From: Alitta virens
Lineage: Eukaryota; Annelida; Polychaeta; Phyllodocida; Nereididae
DNA: 64,000 nucleotides
Direction: 5' to 3'
NCBI GenBank assembly: GCA_932294295.1
Contig: OW028576.1
Span: 26,295,227 to 26,359,226 of the forward strand
The number at the start of each line of letters is the position of its first letter. Position 1 is the stretch's first letter. The translations under genes were made by a program, and so were the position numbers. This document shows, in pieces, positions 20,667 to 31,319 of the stretch. The notes beneath the pieces were generated by a model. The model had not been told where the DNA came from. It did not search any database and saw only the letters and a program-made list of their open reading frames with translations.

Positions 20667-21704
20667 ATGGAAAGGGGATACGTAAAAGTCTTCCAGCAAC
20701 CCAATGTTCATGACCGACAGAACATATGGAAGAGGTTAATGGTACAGGAAAATAACGCACCACCACCTCATTTTCCTGCAATTTCAGAAAAAATACCTGT
20801 TAACATGAAATATTATGAGTGTAAGGAACCTATTATTTTGCACAACCTTGATAATATTGTCTGTTTCTTGATTGAAAACACAACGTGCATTGCTATGACT
20901 GATGGTATAAATGGAATGGTTTTAAAAGTACAAGGGACACACTTGAAGCTGATCGAGATAACAAAATTACAATTTGTTTACTTTCACGAAACAGAAAATG
21001 GGGTAGTAGGGCAAATGTTGGATGGTACGATTATGCCATGGACAGGTTCTGAAGAATTTGACACACCCGGTGATACCCAATATCCCGTTCTTTTTCCTGC
21101 TTCCTACACCTATGTGGGAGATGGACAGTACATTCATCATAGCCTATCAAAACTGTATCATTACAGTGACTGGCAAAATGCCCAGTTATACCATAAAATG
21201 AGTCATAGTCGAATGGATTTGCGAGACGGTAAAACTTGTGTTTTTAATATCAAGGAAGATGCATTAGTAGCATTAGACGCCACTTGTCCATGCAGACCTT
21301 TTCGATTATACCAGCGAGGTGATGATGCCCAATTGTTATTGTTAGATGAAGTTGACGTAACAACAGAGGCAAAACATGGCGATGCATATAGTAAACATAT
21401 TGAGTTATTGTACCATTCCCCTTACGAGATTACTGACAGGTTTTATAAGGGGTGGCATAATGACATTTTGTGTGTGGGTGTTTCTAGAATTAATAAAAAC
21501 TGCAAAGAATTATACTCCTTTCAAGAGGGTATATGGGCTAGACTTACTAATTGGAATGAACCGGGTACTGAAAGAAAACTTATTTCTGAGACACACGTAC
21601 TGTCATTTCTGTATAAACCACAAGTTGGGTGGTTAGTTAAAGATTTAGTGGTTTTCACACCTTATCAGAACTATGGCAGCAACCCAGCCAGATATTCTCC
21701 GTAA
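20667..21704 (+). CDS. 345-residue viral protein, unknown function
   Basis: Intact frame; ATG 20667 chosen from the TATA box, although the frame is open from 20652. A segment (IAMTDGINGMVLKV, then VVGQMLDGTIM) recalls motifs I and III of the covalent nucleotidyltransferase fold (capping enzymes and ligases, Lys-x-Asp-Gly), but the catalytic Lys position is Met, so if related it would be inactive. This is a weak resemblance. The rest is rich in Tyr, His and Asp without other motifs. Position at the head of a structural-type cluster would also allow a capsid or tegument protein. Its end overlaps the next gene by 32 bases. Confidence 0.55.
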   Translation: MERGYVKVFQQPNVHDRQNIWKRLMVQENNAPPPHFPAISEKIPVNMKYYECKEPIILHNLDNIVCFLIENTTCIAMTDGINGMVLKVQGTHLKLIEITKLQFVYFHETENGVVGQMLDGTIMPWTGSEEFDTPGDTQYPVLFPASYTYVGDGQYIHHSLSKLYHYSDWQNAQLYHKMSHSRMDLRDGKTCVFNIKEDALVALDATCPCRPFRLYQRGDDAQLLLLDEVDVTTEAKHGDAYSKHIELLYHSPYEITDRFYKGWHNDILCVGVSRINKNCKELYSFQEGIWARLTNWNEPGTERKLISETHVLSFLYKPQVGWLVKDLVVFTPYQNYGSNPARYSP

Positions 21705-22284
21705 ACTCTACATGCATGCTGCCCTTAATACATTGAGAAAATATGTTGTTGATAGGTTAATAATTAATACGATCTCTGAAGAAGATGTTGAACTGGTTAA
21801 GTCTTATTGTAAAAAAAATTGCCACATTAGAAAGAGATCTGCACTTAAGTAATAGAACTTCCCGGGTTCTCGAAAGGCTACAGTGGGAACAGAAAGAGTT
21901 TGAAGAGCGCCAAAAATTTTGAAAAACAGTATAGCTCTTATGAAAAAGATCAATAATGACAAAAAACAAAGACAAAAGATATTGAAGAAACTGGGGAAAC
22001 ACACCGATAATATCCTTGATGCGAAAGCAGAATATGAAGATATTTTAGCTTTAATGGGAGAAGTAACTTCGCAACCACTCTATTCTGATATTGCAGAGGA
22101 TAAACATTACCAAGATGTTTTAAAAAACATCATCTCAGAGGCTTTAGGATGTAATAACTCTGAAACAGAGTGCGACCAAATATTTGCAACTATTGAGAAA
22201 GGTGTTGGAATCCTGGAACTCCCAGAATTACCCGCATTGCCCGATATTCCTAGGTATGAATTGAAAGAAACACCATTAAGATAA
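21673..22284 (+). pseudogene. coiled-coil viral protein gene with two compensating frame breaks
   Basis: ATG 21673 opens a frame that moves to another at the eight-A run at about 21811-21818, and moves back at the A/T run at about 21910-21920; from there the original frame is open to 22284. The middle part is a strong coiled coil (LERDLHLSNRTSRVLERLQW), which continues after the second break. Total about 203 codons. Two opposite one-base changes restoring the frame are expected after homopolymer errors or independent indels. No family recognised; the helical layout suggests a scaffold-like or tegument role. Its stop shares a TAATG with the next start. Confidence 0.5.
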
Positions 22285-23156
22285 TGAAATACTTATCAGT
22301 TTGTAAAGTGGTTGGGAATCTTGTCAAGAAGGATAAGGAGAAAAGCGTGATTTGGAGGAAACCGAGACCAGTTTCGAATGACCAAAGTATGCTTGTAGGA
22401 ACCGCTTTACATAAACATTTTGACCCGTATGAAAAAATTATATTGAATACATGGAGTACTCATGATGATAAAGCTTTAGAAGTACTTAATCTCTTGAATA
22501 AATTGAAAGATTTGCAAGAAAACCGAGAGGTACATGAATTGAAGTTGAAATTTCCCTGGACTCATTTAGTCGATAAAAAAGATACTAAAGTGGATGTTGT
22601 AGTGGTTGGCTGTATGGACTTGGTTAGGGTGGATGATGAATGTTATGACATCATAGAGTTCAAGACCCACGAACGTGTCAATAAACGAGGTCGCCCAATA
22701 TTGAGTGCAAAAACCAAGAAAACACACGAATTGCAAGTGTCGCTATATTTGTTATTGTTCCAACATTTTTGCCATCTGGTATTGGAAGGGAGTTGTAACT
22801 TTCTGAAAGATGCATACCAAATTTCGTGCAATGAATCATTGAGCAATACAGTCTTGAGGAGAATGTTTCCCTACAAGACTATAGGAGATATCTTGGAAGA
22901 GATAGGCAGGGTCATTCGAAAGATATGTATTATTCCAGGGGAAAAAACAACCTGTAAAAAATACTCTTCCAAAATAGTTCATTTATGTCAGACTCTTACA
23001 TCTAGGGCTATTTGTTTGAAAAATCCAAGTATACTTACTTATGAAGAAGTGCAGAAGTCAAACTTAGACCAGTTAAAGTCAGATTTAGTCCAACTTGATC
23101 CATGGACAATTTTCTCCAACAACTCTCCTTCATGCTTTCCAGATGGTCAGTTATAG
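22284..23156 (+). CDS. RecB/Cas4-like PD-(D/E)XK nuclease
   Basis: An intact 290-residue protein with all motifs of the RecB/Cas4 nuclease family in order: GTALHKHF (metal-binding His, residues about 41-48), GCMDLVRVDD (Asp), IIEFKTHE (Glu-x-Lys) and HELQVSLYLLLF (Gln/Tyr helix). Such enzymes cut or resect DNA ends, with Mg or Mn. No Cys cluster for an iron-sulphur centre is evident. A second nuclease of a different subfamily is encoded at 11804-13318. The ATG overlaps the stop of the preceding gene. Roles in genome processing or packaging are plausible by position within a structural cluster, but this is inference. Confidence 0.7.
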   Translation: MKYLSVCKVVGNLVKKDKEKSVIWRKPRPVSNDQSMLVGTALHKHFDPYEKIILNTWSTHDDKALEVLNLLNKLKDLQENREVHELKLKFPWTHLVDKKDTKVDVVVVGCMDLVRVDDECYDIIEFKTHERVNKRGRPILSAKTKKTHELQVSLYLLLFQHFCHLVLEGSCNFLKDAYQISCNESLSNTVLRRMFPYKTIGDILEEIGRVIRKICIIPGEKTTCKKYSSKIVHLCQTLTSRAICLKNPSILTYEEVQKSNLDQLKSDLVQLDPWTIFSNNSPSCFPDGQL

Positions 23157-24103
23157 AAAAAGCTGTGAAAAACATGAGCACAATTCCTCCTGATAAACTT
23201 TTAAAATACTTTTCTATAACAGGTTTAAGAATGTTTATAGATAAATTGAAAGGAAAACAACAAATGCTTTTTGATGATTATGTAAATTTTGTGGTTCCTT
23301 CGTTTCCTGAAGAAACAGAAGCTGCCTTGTTTGCAAAATATGGACATCATGTTGCTTGGTTAAGTTTAAAGAGATTCATTGGAGTTTTAGAAAAAGTGGA
23401 GAAAAATTTCGATAATTTTAATACTCATGAATATTTTTCGGAATTATGCCTCCCCCATCGCTATATTTACCATTACCAAGGTTCCATAGGCATTGTAGCA
23501 GATGTACTACATCAGGTTTATTCCCTTTCTTTGCTTAAACACCTAAATGATTTAATGCCCGGGAGTCCAAGACAATCGAATATAAATCAATCAACAGAAA
23601 TGGATCCTGATACTGCTATGTTTCCTTCAGATACCTCGGTAAATGATATATTAACATATGTTGCAGAGCTGGATAGTTATCCCGTAATACCAGAAGACAT
23701 ATGTGGGTTTTTGACCCCCACTCAACAAAGCAAATATGGTTCTAATGACCAGTTAGATGTCTTGACACCGGGTGTGGATAGCAGAAGTCATGTAAACCAT
23801 ATTAAAGACACCCGGACATGTGTCGTTTGTAAAGTGGAAAATTTAAGCCTTGGTTTAACAGATTATGAGGAACAGGCTCGTAAATTGCCCTGCAGATGTG
23901 TTTTTGATTGTAAATCTGTAATTTCTGGTCAATTTTATGATCGCTCGTATATTTGTAGGGGCTCAATTATTACAAGATTATTACTGCTAAATAAAAACAA
24001 AATACCTCAACATATCGGTTGTCATTGTGAGGACCACCAAGCAGTGTTTAGGGGAAAATTAACTAGATTTAAGAACGCTTTGGATTTAGCATACGTTGGA
24101 TAA
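23102..24103 (+). CDS. 333-residue protein with a C-terminal Cys/His cluster
   Basis: Intact frame that overlaps the nuclease gene by 55 bases. The C-terminal third carries Cys and His in pairs: CVVC, LPCRCVFDC, YICRG and HIGCHCEDH, arranged as for one or two structural Zn sites. Herpesviruses have a Cys-rich DNA-packaging protein of the UL32 type, and the position among capsid and protease genes would suit it, but the resemblance is only in general layout. The N-terminal 200 residues are helical with no known domain. Confidence 0.55.
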   Translation: MDNFLQQLSFMLSRWSVIEKAVKNMSTIPPDKLLKYFSITGLRMFIDKLKGKQQMLFDDYVNFVVPSFPEETEAALFAKYGHHVAWLSLKRFIGVLEKVEKNFDNFNTHEYFSELCLPHRYIYHYQGSIGIVADVLHQVYSLSLLKHLNDLMPGSPRQSNINQSTEMDPDTAMFPSDTSVNDILTYVAELDSYPVIPEDICGFLTPTQQSKYGSNDQLDVLTPGVDSRSHVNHIKDTRTCVVCKVENLSLGLTDYEEQARKLPCRCVFDCKSVISGQFYDRSYICRGSIITRLLLLNKNKIPQHIGCHCEDHQAVFRGKLTRFKNALDLAYVG

Positions 24104-24106
24104 CGA

Positions 24107-25455
24107 ATGGAAGATATTCTTGACTTAACAAACTTGGACATTTTGGTGAAACAACACCAACATGAATTGGCACTTGGTCCCATGGAAGACAACCAAAAAG
24201 AGGAACGGTCACTTTTATTATTTTGGTTTAATACCATTGGTACTGAGAAAAAAGCTCTGGAAGGCCAAACAAGCGATATACATTCTCTTAACGGTCATGC
24301 TAAATTAAAGGACTTTTTTAGGAATGCCATTTCGTGCAATCCATTTGAAACATTGGTGGATCTGAAAAGGCTGGAGAGATTGGGTCTTGATGGCGGTTTT
24401 GTTGGAAGTTTTCTTAAAAATGTTGCGCTATCAAAATCCACTAAGCAGCAGGACATTAAAAATATCTGCTATTCAGCAGTTTTTATGAACACTTTAGGTT
24501 TGTCTGGGCGACCAGCTTTGGATAGTATTTTAATGTTTTATGATGCATTTCACGGAAAAGGTTTGGATAAACCAGCTGCAAATAGGGACATAACCAAAAT
24601 AACGTACAATGACGTCTTGTCTAGTTTGAGTTTTCAAGAAATTGAAAATATTTGTCAAGAAAATTTACACAAGCATCTCTGTCAGAAAGAGGTCATAGAT
24701 GCCATAGAAGAAAATGGAGAATTGGTAATCAATAATTTAAAAGAAGTCATGGGTTGCCCCGTAATGAATGGTGAAAAAATACTAAACGAAGTTGCTTATC
24801 AAATTTTGGAACCGTTGAGGTTGAAAGAAATGTTCTGTAGGGAAACGGCTGATAAAGCCATAGAATAAGGGATGAGAAATATGAAAGAGCACTTTATCGT
24901 GTTTTGAAAGGCAGAAGAGTACAACTCTTAGGACATTGTAAGACGTCTTTAATGAATGAATTGTTCAATATCATACTTCCTAGAAGGTTCAAGTTGAGAG
25001 ATGGTATGAGTGGGGGGTTCTTAGATGCCATGTCAGATGTCTTGTTGGGCATTACCGTCAAAGAAAAACAAAAGTTGTATGATATTGTAAATTTTTCACA
25101 AATTCATGGCATTGAAGACACGGATGATTTGTTGAGTATATTTATACAAGTAGAAAATCAAGTGGAAAGAGAAAACTCTTCATGCGATTTCATAAGTATT
25201 TTGTTAAGGGAATGGAAACGACAAGAACTGTTTGTTTTATGGTTACAAATGACAAGGAAGTGTGTGTCTGGCTTAGCTGATTTGAAAATAGGGTGTATAG
25301 ACGACTTAGGATTCCAAAAAACCTTTGAGATTCCGGAAAAACATTTATTTCATTTAAGAGGACAATACTATATTCGCATGACAGACCATATTTATTTTTC
25401 AAGAAACTTCAAGAAAGTTATAGGGAAATACTGGCTAGAAGCCAAATTCGATTGA
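24107..25455 (+). pseudogene. viral gene of unknown function, one frame break
   Basis: ATG 24107 follows the previous stop by three bases. The frame stops at TAA 24866-24868; a neighbouring frame takes over in the same place and, with no ATG of its own near the junction, continues to 25455. As one gene it has about 449 codons. The protein is helical and has no recognisable motif. By position it may be a capsid or packaging component. The break is at the TAG/AAT-rich sequence near 24860. Confidence 0.5.
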
Positions 25456-25461
25456 TTAGAA

Positions 25462-27156
25462 ATGCCAGTGATATTGTGCAAAGGTATAGCATGCTTCATA
25501 CAGAAAAATGAAGAAAATGAGATCGACTACACAAAGAAAAGGCGATTTTACGTAATTTGTAAGAAACTAGCAGAACGTATAATAGCGCAAAAACCAAAAT
25601 AACCAGTTTTATTGGAACATAACTCCAATTTTAAATTAGGAAAAGTTGATAGATTTTACATTGACAATGTTATGGTTAATAACCGAGTAAGACAGGCTCT
25701 GGGTGTGGAATTCACAATAGATAACACAGCTTTTATTGAATCGGTAAAAATTGCATGCAAATTCCGTTGTCAGGAGATTTTACCAGTAAAATATATACAG
25801 TGACGGTTTTCTCCAAGAGGGTAATGATCTACCCAATGATGAAGGTGAAACTTTGGATTTGACTGCTCTACAAGCAATTTTACAGAGACTACCCGGTTTG
25901 AGTTTAGTCCATGAATGGGATTCTATGGATGTTAGAGAACTATCATTGTGCATTGCTGGTAGTAGACCAGCTACATTAGTAACTAGTGCCATTTATGATC
26001 CGACTTGTGATGGAAAAAATACTACTAGAGAGGAAGCCGAATTGTACAGGAATATCTTAACGGGTCTACTCTGCATTTCGAATGGATCTCGTTGTGATCA
26101 AGTGAAATCTGATTTAACCGCTTTGAACTTGCCCACTACCTGTTTCGCATATTCACAAGGAAGAACAATAACTGATAACCACATTTCACAGGATTCTTTG
26201 GATGATCAAGAGGAGGAAACTGGTGTGGAAAATAACAAAATGAACAACGTGCCCCAACACAATGCTCCAAGCTCCCACGTTGACACAATCCGCAAGATAT
26301 TGGAGCTCATAATTGGAACTTATTCTGCTGCGTCTCAAAAGGACAATACAGGGCAGGATGGGAAAACCAACTCGACCATTACACCAGTTGTCCAATCAAT
26401 GGTTGAAATGTTTCCACTATTGCAGCAGTTACAACAACCAGCAACAACTTCACAGCAACAACAACCACCTTATGTAGTAATACCAAGCCGTCTTTATCAA
26501 CAGCAACTCCCTAATATTCAACATCAAGGGGGTGTTAATCAATGGAACAACCCATTGCAGTATCCAATGAATAGTCAAGAACCAACCGATAGGATAGTAC
26601 AGAAAAGACCCCAGAAAAAACAAAAGAGAAGTCGCAATTACAATGACGAAGACGAGGAAGATGATGATGAAGGTCATGATGAAGATTATGACAATGATGA
26701 TCATTATTACAAAAAAAGCAAACGAAAAAGGTCAGGTAAAAGCAGTGATGTAGGTGACGAAACAAAAACCCAAATGAATGACATGTATCAAAATATAAAG
26801 ACCATGACAGAGTATTTGAAAAAAACAATCCCTATAATGAGGAGAGGTCAATGAAGAACAATGGAGATGAATTTAGACAATCCATGACTGAAGTATTTCA
26901 AAATAAAATTGATGAGTTTTTGACGACTATCACAAAACGTAAGGACGAACAACAACATCAAGAACTGACCAATCATAAATCGAGCCAACTAGAAAGCAAG
27001 TCTGACAAGCAACAAGTTGGTGAACGAAATGAGCCTCCTCAAAATTCTGATATAACTGAGAAACTAACAAAATATAGCTTCACTAAAGACGAGGAGACAA
27101 ACTGCAAGGATTACATTCGACATGAACTAGAAAGTAATGAATTCTTGTTTAACTAA
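25462..27156 (+). pseudogene. herpesvirus-type capsid maturation protease and scaffold, several breaks
   Basis: ATG 25462 opens a frame broken by TAA at 25600-25602, then open to TGA 25801; a -1/+2 shift between 25790 and 25801 leads into the long frame ending at 26854, and ATG 26851 opens a last frame to 27156. The first part fits the assemblin (peptidase S21) family: PVLLEHNSNFKLGKV resembles the segment of the first catalytic His, and RELSLCIAGSRPATL resembles the Ser-containing segment with the family's Gly-x-Arg. The second catalytic His expected about 20-30 residues later is not evident. The scaffold part is low-complexity with Gln-rich (QQLQQP, QQQQPP) and strongly acidic plus basic segments (NDEDEEDDDEGHDEDY, KKSKRKR). 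The last piece ends in a hydrophobic tail, EFLFN, a possible capsid-protein-binding end. Assemblin self-cleaves and clears the scaffold in the nucleus. The 26851 piece may instead be a separate overlapping gene. Confidence 0.6.
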
Positions 27157-27165
27157 ATTCCAATC

Positions 27166-27828
27166 ATGTCATTAGCTGATGGCTGTCCAAAATTCCTCAA
27201 CTACGAATGTTGCAGTTGGTTTTTCCATTGGTTAGAATACAAATTGGACAGGTGTCCTTTGGCTAATAACTGCAATGTTTGCCAATGTGTAAAGGATGTT
27301 ATAAAATTTGGAACTGCTTTATTGTTGGAGGCCCTTTATAAAATGCACGGCCGGTTTACTTCTGGGTTAAACATCGTCAGTATAAACATAGCCCATTTGA
27401 CTGTACGAAAAGCCAAAGAAATTCTTAAAGTGACTGAGTTCGAACCACAGTTAGCAATGGACCGTGGGATTACTGAGAAGAGATTGGAAGTTGCACAGTC
27501 TAGGGACTTTCCAGGACTGCAGACTAAGGATTTACCTGTAGATGCTGGGATTTATAGCCCATTTATGGGACTAGGAGGAAATAGTCTGCAATTTACTTTA
27601 TCTTCGCTTTATAAGTCTGCAATGAATATAGACAAGAACAAAGCAATAAGCCCCATGTCTGTCATAGATTTTTGTCTGTTATGTTTTCATTTGAATGGTC
27701 AATATCTTTTGACAGCAAATTCAGTTTCAACCCTCTGGTCTTCAGCGCTGCGCTTAAATACTATTACAACACTATTACATGAAAAAGATGTAGGATTTCA
27801 CAAGCTGCTTCGAGAAATCAACAAATGA
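27166..27828 (+). CDS. 220-residue viral protein with N-terminal Cys cluster
   Basis: An intact frame with several Cys near the N-terminus (ECCSWFF, CPLANNCNVCQC), otherwise helical and without a known domain. It is placed between the scaffold and the next gene, so it may be a capsid triplex or packaging protein; this is position-based inference only. Its stop overlaps the following ATG (ATGA). Confidence 0.5.
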   Translation: MSLADGCPKFLNYECCSWFFHWLEYKLDRCPLANNCNVCQCVKDVIKFGTALLLEALYKMHGRFTSGLNIVSINIAHLTVRKAKEILKVTEFEPQLAMDRGITEKRLEVAQSRDFPGLQTKDLPVDAGIYSPFMGLGGNSLQFTLSSLYKSAMNIDKNKAISPMSVIDFCLLCFHLNGQYLLTANSVSTLWSSALRLNTITTLLHEKDVGFHKLLREINK

Positions 27829-28832
27829 TTATGGACCCTCAAACTTTGTCAGATTTATTGGCAACCATTAATGACCACATGGTCTCATGTACATCAACTG
27901 TCAAGGGATGTGATACATTGTTTCGATTACCAAGACGTGAACATGTTTTTCAGGAGTATACTTATTTTTCTGCGCCTTTTCAACAAATATTTGACAAAGG
28001 TATTAACATCAATTTTATGAAACAACTGTGTGACCTAAGGCGTCAAAAACCTGTCATTTATACTTCAGAAAAACATAAGAAAGAAACTGTTATGGAACAT
28101 TACCACCCCATACAAATTCATAATACGGGCACAAAGGCTCTGTTACTGGGGTCGAGATTTACAGTAATACCACCTTTATGTTGTCTACAAGAAGCCATAA
28201 AGATAGACAATGAGTTTTTGCTTCAAACAGTCGATTACGATTTGTTTAAAAAGGAAATAAATGAACTGTGCGAATGGTTAGCTACGCTGAATGACATACA
28301 ACGATTGATCGGAAATGATGTTGTTTTAAAATCTAAAGAATTCTGGAGAAGATTGTACGAAGCTGCAGATTCATATCTGGGCGATAATTCTCTGTGGAAT
28401 GATATGGTCACAATTGTCACTAGAGAAACTCAGACTACCTCTAAGGGTGATATTTGTAAGACTATAGCTGATATAAGTAAATCCCAGTGGGAAACTTTTT
28501 TGACAGGATCTGTCAAAAAACCTTACACATACAGTACACCACTTACTACATCGAGACAGACAATGAGTGATCTACTTGACAATTCTAAAAAAATAGAAGA
28601 ATTTGAACCCGATAAATTGAAAGGCTTGTGTGATGATATTTTGGAGGACAACACTGATGAGGCAAAAACGTTAGCCACATTGATTTGTGATGAAATTAAA
28701 CTTCGGAGAACACTACATAATCTAACACATGTTTGTAAATTATATAACCCACAAGTAATGGGAGTAATAAGTGAAGCCGAAGCGGCTATAGTTAAACCCG
28801 GAACAAAGATGACAGTGGTACTTGTCTATTGA
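27825..28832 (+). CDS. 335-residue viral protein, last gene of the cluster
   Basis: Intact frame, ATG overlapping the previous stop; a second ATG at 27831 is equally possible. Mixed alpha/beta-looking sequence (for example GTKALLLGSRFTVIPPLCCL) with no recognised motif. As a neighbour of protease/scaffold it could be a triplex subunit, not supported by any motif. The cluster ends at AATAAA 28863-28868. Confidence 0.5.
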   Translation: MIMDPQTLSDLLATINDHMVSCTSTVKGCDTLFRLPRREHVFQEYTYFSAPFQQIFDKGININFMKQLCDLRRQKPVIYTSEKHKKETVMEHYHPIQIHNTGTKALLLGSRFTVIPPLCCLQEAIKIDNEFLLQTVDYDLFKKEINELCEWLATLNDIQRLIGNDVVLKSKEFWRRLYEAADSYLGDNSLWNDMVTIVTRETQTTSKGDICKTIADISKSQWETFLTGSVKKPYTYSTPLTTSRQTMSDLLDNSKKIEEFEPDKLKGLCDDILEDNTDEAKTLATLICDEIKLRRTLHNLTHVCKLYNPQVMGVISEAEAAIVKPGTKMTVVLVY

Positions 28833-31319
28833 TGGTGTAATATTTGTCAATGAATTTCATGAAATAAACATAATATATTGTATCTTATATCTTGTTCGTC
28901 TTGTCATATGGATAACACATTTTTTCCGAGTTCCTTTGTAATTTCCCCACCCCCTAGTTCTTTTTTTACCACATATGAGAAATTACATTTTACTCTATAA
29001 CATTTTTTTATTACAACAATAAATTGCATTTTACTGTATACAATTTTTTTTATTATACCAATAAGATTACACCTATCCAAAAGTGTTTTTCTTTTTCCTC
29101 ATTTGAATTGCCTATCACAACATATATAGTTGATAAATATGCACCAGTGGGCTACTTTAAAGTTATTGATCCTCATTATGTTTTCTCAGCATTTAAACAC
29201 CCATTGAGCAGTCCATTCCTATTGTGAAAAGTTGTGTATAAAGATAATCAGTTTTGGGGAAGATATACGTCTTGGACCTTGTGTTTCATTGAACATTCGT
29301 GTTCCTCATAGTTTTCTCCTAAACCAATCGCTTCCATTTCTTGTCTTGTCTTGCTTGGGAACAACATAAGTCCTATTCAATGTCAGGTCGAAACTCACCA
29401 CTTTTACAATTTCTTTCTCCATCTTTCCTGTACATGATCCTTTCAACATGTTTGAGTGCAGTGTTAAAAAAAAGGTATGGGCTTTTTTTTCCCCAACACG
29501 CTTATCTGAATGATTATGCACTGTAACTATAACGGTGATATCTGTGCATAAAGTAGATGATAATTATGACCAGTACATGTTATATACGCAATGTCTTATA
29601 CTTGTGTAATGATGAAAAAAAAATGGTAATTGTAAACCGATTGGTTTAAAAGATCGCCAGACCTTGAAAAAATTCTGACAAAATGTGAACTTTCATTCAG
29701 TGAATCCCTCTTAACTTCGGAAGATTCAGAATATTTAAAGGTCACAGAGTGCACCAATCAGATGACATATTAGCTATGGGCAGGTCTTTTTGTTGAATGC
29801 TTGTTCTACAATTAAGAATACAGTATAGGCAATATATTGGGGAATTTAATGGTATATGTTAAATATCACATTTATGAAGTGATTTTAGGCATTTGGGCTC
29901 CGTTCGAATGTGCCATAGGTGAAGATTAGTAACTGTTTTACAGTTACAGCCCTCTGTTTTTTTTAGATTCCTGTATTGTTATTTTATGTCTTATTTTTTT
30001 CTTCTTTTATTATTATTGTTCTTCCTAAGAAGTAAAAGCCTATTACTCAAAAACAACTGCAGATAAGCCTAGTTATCATTATTATTAACCAATACACTAA
30101 CATATACAGGAAAACTGGAAGTGCGAGACTCTTAACTGTGAGGTGGTCTTAATAGTGAGGTGGTCTCAATAGTGAGGAGGCCTTAATAGTGAGTTTTTAT
30201 GATGATGTTATGTGCATTATGCTTCTGATGTGACTGTCTATAGGCATTAGAGCCTCTTTGACTACCCAAGCAAAGGGCACACAGAGTTGGTCACTTCAAA
30301 CAAAACCCCAGTCCGTGTGTAATATGACAGTAACATTCATGACTCAGACAATGCTTTGTAATCTGTTTATGTAAGTATAATTGAATGTTTTCTATGGTGA
30401 GGTGGGCTTAATGGTGAGGTGGTCTTAATAGTGAGGTGGTCTTAATAGTGAGGTGATCTCAATAATGAGGTGGTCCTAATGGTGAGCCGGGCTTAATGGT
30501 GAGGTGCTCTTAATAGTGAGATGGTGTTATTGGTGAGATGGGCTTAATGGTGAGGTGGTCTTAATAGTGAGATTGTTAATTGTGAGGTGGTCTTATTTGT
30601 GAGGTGGTCTTAATAGTGAGATTGTCTTAATTGTGAGGTGGTCTTTTCAATGAGGTGGTCTTAATTGTGAGGTGGTTTTGATTGTTTTTTTATATGTAAG
30701 TTATAAAAACGTTCATAAATTTTCAGTAATGAATTTATATATTTTTCATGTGAAGTTTAGTGCAGAATATTGAATTACTAGGGACATGTAACAGTCTGGA
30801 CATGATCCAGTTTAATACACAAGGTCATTGTCTAGACAAGCTCCTGTTTAAAAGCGCATTCATATCATAATTACATGTGTCGATAGGCATCATTGATTTT
30901 CGTTTTAGTTTATAAGTAAATTGTGATTGTGTGTTAATAAAATTTTAATCGAATCAGATAATATATGACACTAACAAAATTATCAATAGGTTATTGGGCA
31001 TGAACCATGTCTAAATTAGCCTGTCCAGTACAGAAATATAGGAAATAAAACCAAAATATACAATCATTCACCCATCTGTGATGCGTGATTTGTGTCCATC
31101 CTTTATGTCTGTGAAAAATATTAAAAAAATAATGATGGAAACTGTCATTTACAATTGTGGGGACAAGCAGCCATTAACTGAATACTGAATTGCCATTTTT
31201 GAACTACAGGTGGTGGCAGGAGGCACTAGATTATCCTATGAAGCTACTACGATTCAAATCTCATTTGACTTTTTCCATCCTATCTCACAGCACTCTGACT
31301 AGACAAAAAGCAGTTCACG
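28833..31319. other. non-coding; probable right boundary of the viral block
   Basis: After the AATAAA at 28863 no gene with viral character follows. The stretch holds AT-rich sequence, a short duplicated segment (28982-29060), and the minisatellite described separately. The loss of coding density near 28.9 kb marks the likely virus/host transition, but no junction repeat was found. Confidence 0.4.
30130..30690 (+). repeat. minisatellite with GAGGTGGTCTTAATAGT units
   Basis: About 17-base units (GAGGTGGTCTTAATAGT and variants) are tandemly repeated in two patches, 30140-30195 and 30395-30680. The same unit occurs at 35060-35210, 35765-35900 and, in the opposite orientation, 38335-38590. It is a dispersed repeat of the host. 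Confidence 0.8.

Noticed and set aside
26851..27156. Separate small gene after the scaffold frame
   Set aside because: Kept as part of the scaffold locus because composition and the hydrophobic end suit a scaffold tail; the ATGA overlap means a separate gene is still possible.
29024..29521. Short frames after the viral cluster as extra viral genes
   Set aside because: AT-driven composition, no ATG for the first one and no overlap with the viral cluster.
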